Origin: Pelagibius sp050043265
GTDB lineage: Bacteria > Pseudomonadota > Alphaproteobacteria > Kiloniellales > Kiloniellaceae
Reading direction: 5' to 3'
DNA length: 64,000 nt
Assembly (NCBI GenBank): GCA_050043265.1
Contig: JBHJIR010000015.1
Location: 38,195-102,194 of the forward strand
Shown: piece after piece, positions 63,721-64,000 of the stretch
How the letters are laid out: every line of letters starts with the position of its first letter
How positions within the stretch are numbered: the first letter of the stretch is position 1
Translations under genes and position numbers: made by a program
The notes under the pieces: model-generated
What the model was told of the DNA's origin: nothing
Databases searched by the model: none
What the model saw: only the letters and a program-made list of their open reading frames with translations

Positions 63721-64000
63721 TCATCCCAAAAATGCCTTTCCCAGGACCGGTGTCGACGGTGCCGCCATGTCGCGCGGCTCCATGGGGTCGGCGTCGTGGG
63801 CCGCCCGGCCCGCTGCGACGGCCTGCGCGAAAGCCGCCGCCATGGCGACCGGATCGCCGGCCTTGGCGACGGCGGTGTTCAACAGCACCGCGTCGTAGCC
63901 CAGCTCCATCGCCGCCGCCGCGTGGGACGGCAGGCCCAGGCCCGCATCGACCACCAGCGGCACGTCGGGAAAGTGGGCACGCAGGCTGCGCAGGCCGTAG
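63721..64000 (-). CDS. thiG: Thiazole synthase ThiG, C-terminal part
   Basis: The last 93 codons; the gene runs off the right edge. Sequence LVVDAGLGLPSHAAAAMELG, YDAVLLNTAVAKAGDPVAMA, FAQAVAAGRAAHDA and MAAPSTPVLGKAFLG is the conserved end of ThiG (DAGIG-like phosphate loop, LNTA motif, ASPSSPxxG-like tail). It forms thiazole phosphate with ThiS-thiocarboxylate and DXP. The operon promoter and any TPP riboswitch must lie further right. Confidence 0.92.
   Translation of the reverse strand, partial: YGLRSLRAHFPDVPLVVDAGLGLPSHAAAAMELGYDAVLLNTAVAKAGDPVAMAAAFAQAVAAGRAAHDADPMEPRDMAAPSTPVLGKAFLG

Overview
The window is a GC-rich chromosomal segment, most likely from an alphaproteobacterium related to Rhodospirillales. 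This is inferred from codon usage, the family content and the dispersed stem-loop repeats around the thiamine genes; no rRNA or tRNA is present to prove it. Almost all of it is one long exopolysaccharide (EPS) locus of the exosortase A (XrtA)/PEP-CTERM type, followed by an outer-membrane/MMPL transporter operon and a thiamine salvage operon cut by the right edge.

Layout. 1-573: 5' part of a secreted protein with a textbook sigma-54 promoter. 952-7567: prsT (TPR), then divergently prsK (histidine kinase) and prsR (sigma-54 activator). 7600-13339: a tight leftward operon of two XrtA-type glycosyltransferases (GTs), an asparagine-synthase-like amidotransferase and a nucleotide-sugar dehydrogenase. 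13863-20148: O-antigen-ligase-like protein plus three secreted proteins (two propeller-like, one C-type-lectin-like). 20295-27047: GTs, UDP-GlcNAc 2-epimerase, a GT2 gene broken by an in-frame amber codon, and a methyltransferase. 27519-33501: FkbM methyltransferase, an AT-rich pyruvyltransferase islet, GT, flippase and two methyltransferases. 33545-37079: a gtrB / small membrane protein / GT-C / gtrA cassette. 37260-45411: tyrosine autokinase, chain-length protein, two GTs, initiating sugar transferase and galE. 46328-49625: a 46-aa protein, Wza-like exporter, manC and a second undecaprenyl pyrophosphate synthase. 49631-55294: second PrsT-like TPR protein, a PEP-CTERM protein, a stand-alone cupin phosphomannose isomerase and a beta-helix protein. 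55321-59720: beta-barrel, LolA-like protein and MMPL transporter. 60156-64000: thiX-like permease, tenA, thiY-like, thiE and the end of thiG.

How it fits together (inference). ManC, the PMI cupin, GalE, WecB and the dehydrogenase supply GDP-mannose, UDP-galactose, ManNAc and uronate donors. The initiating transferase loads undecaprenyl phosphate, perhaps supplied partly by the local UppS. Several GTs extend the unit, and the amidotransferase, pyruvyltransferase and methyltransferases decorate it. The Wzx-type flippase, chain-length protein, autokinase and Wza-like lipoprotein export it. PrsK/PrsR with RpoN would couple expression of secreted PEP-CTERM-type proteins to this polymer. The exosortase itself is not in the window.
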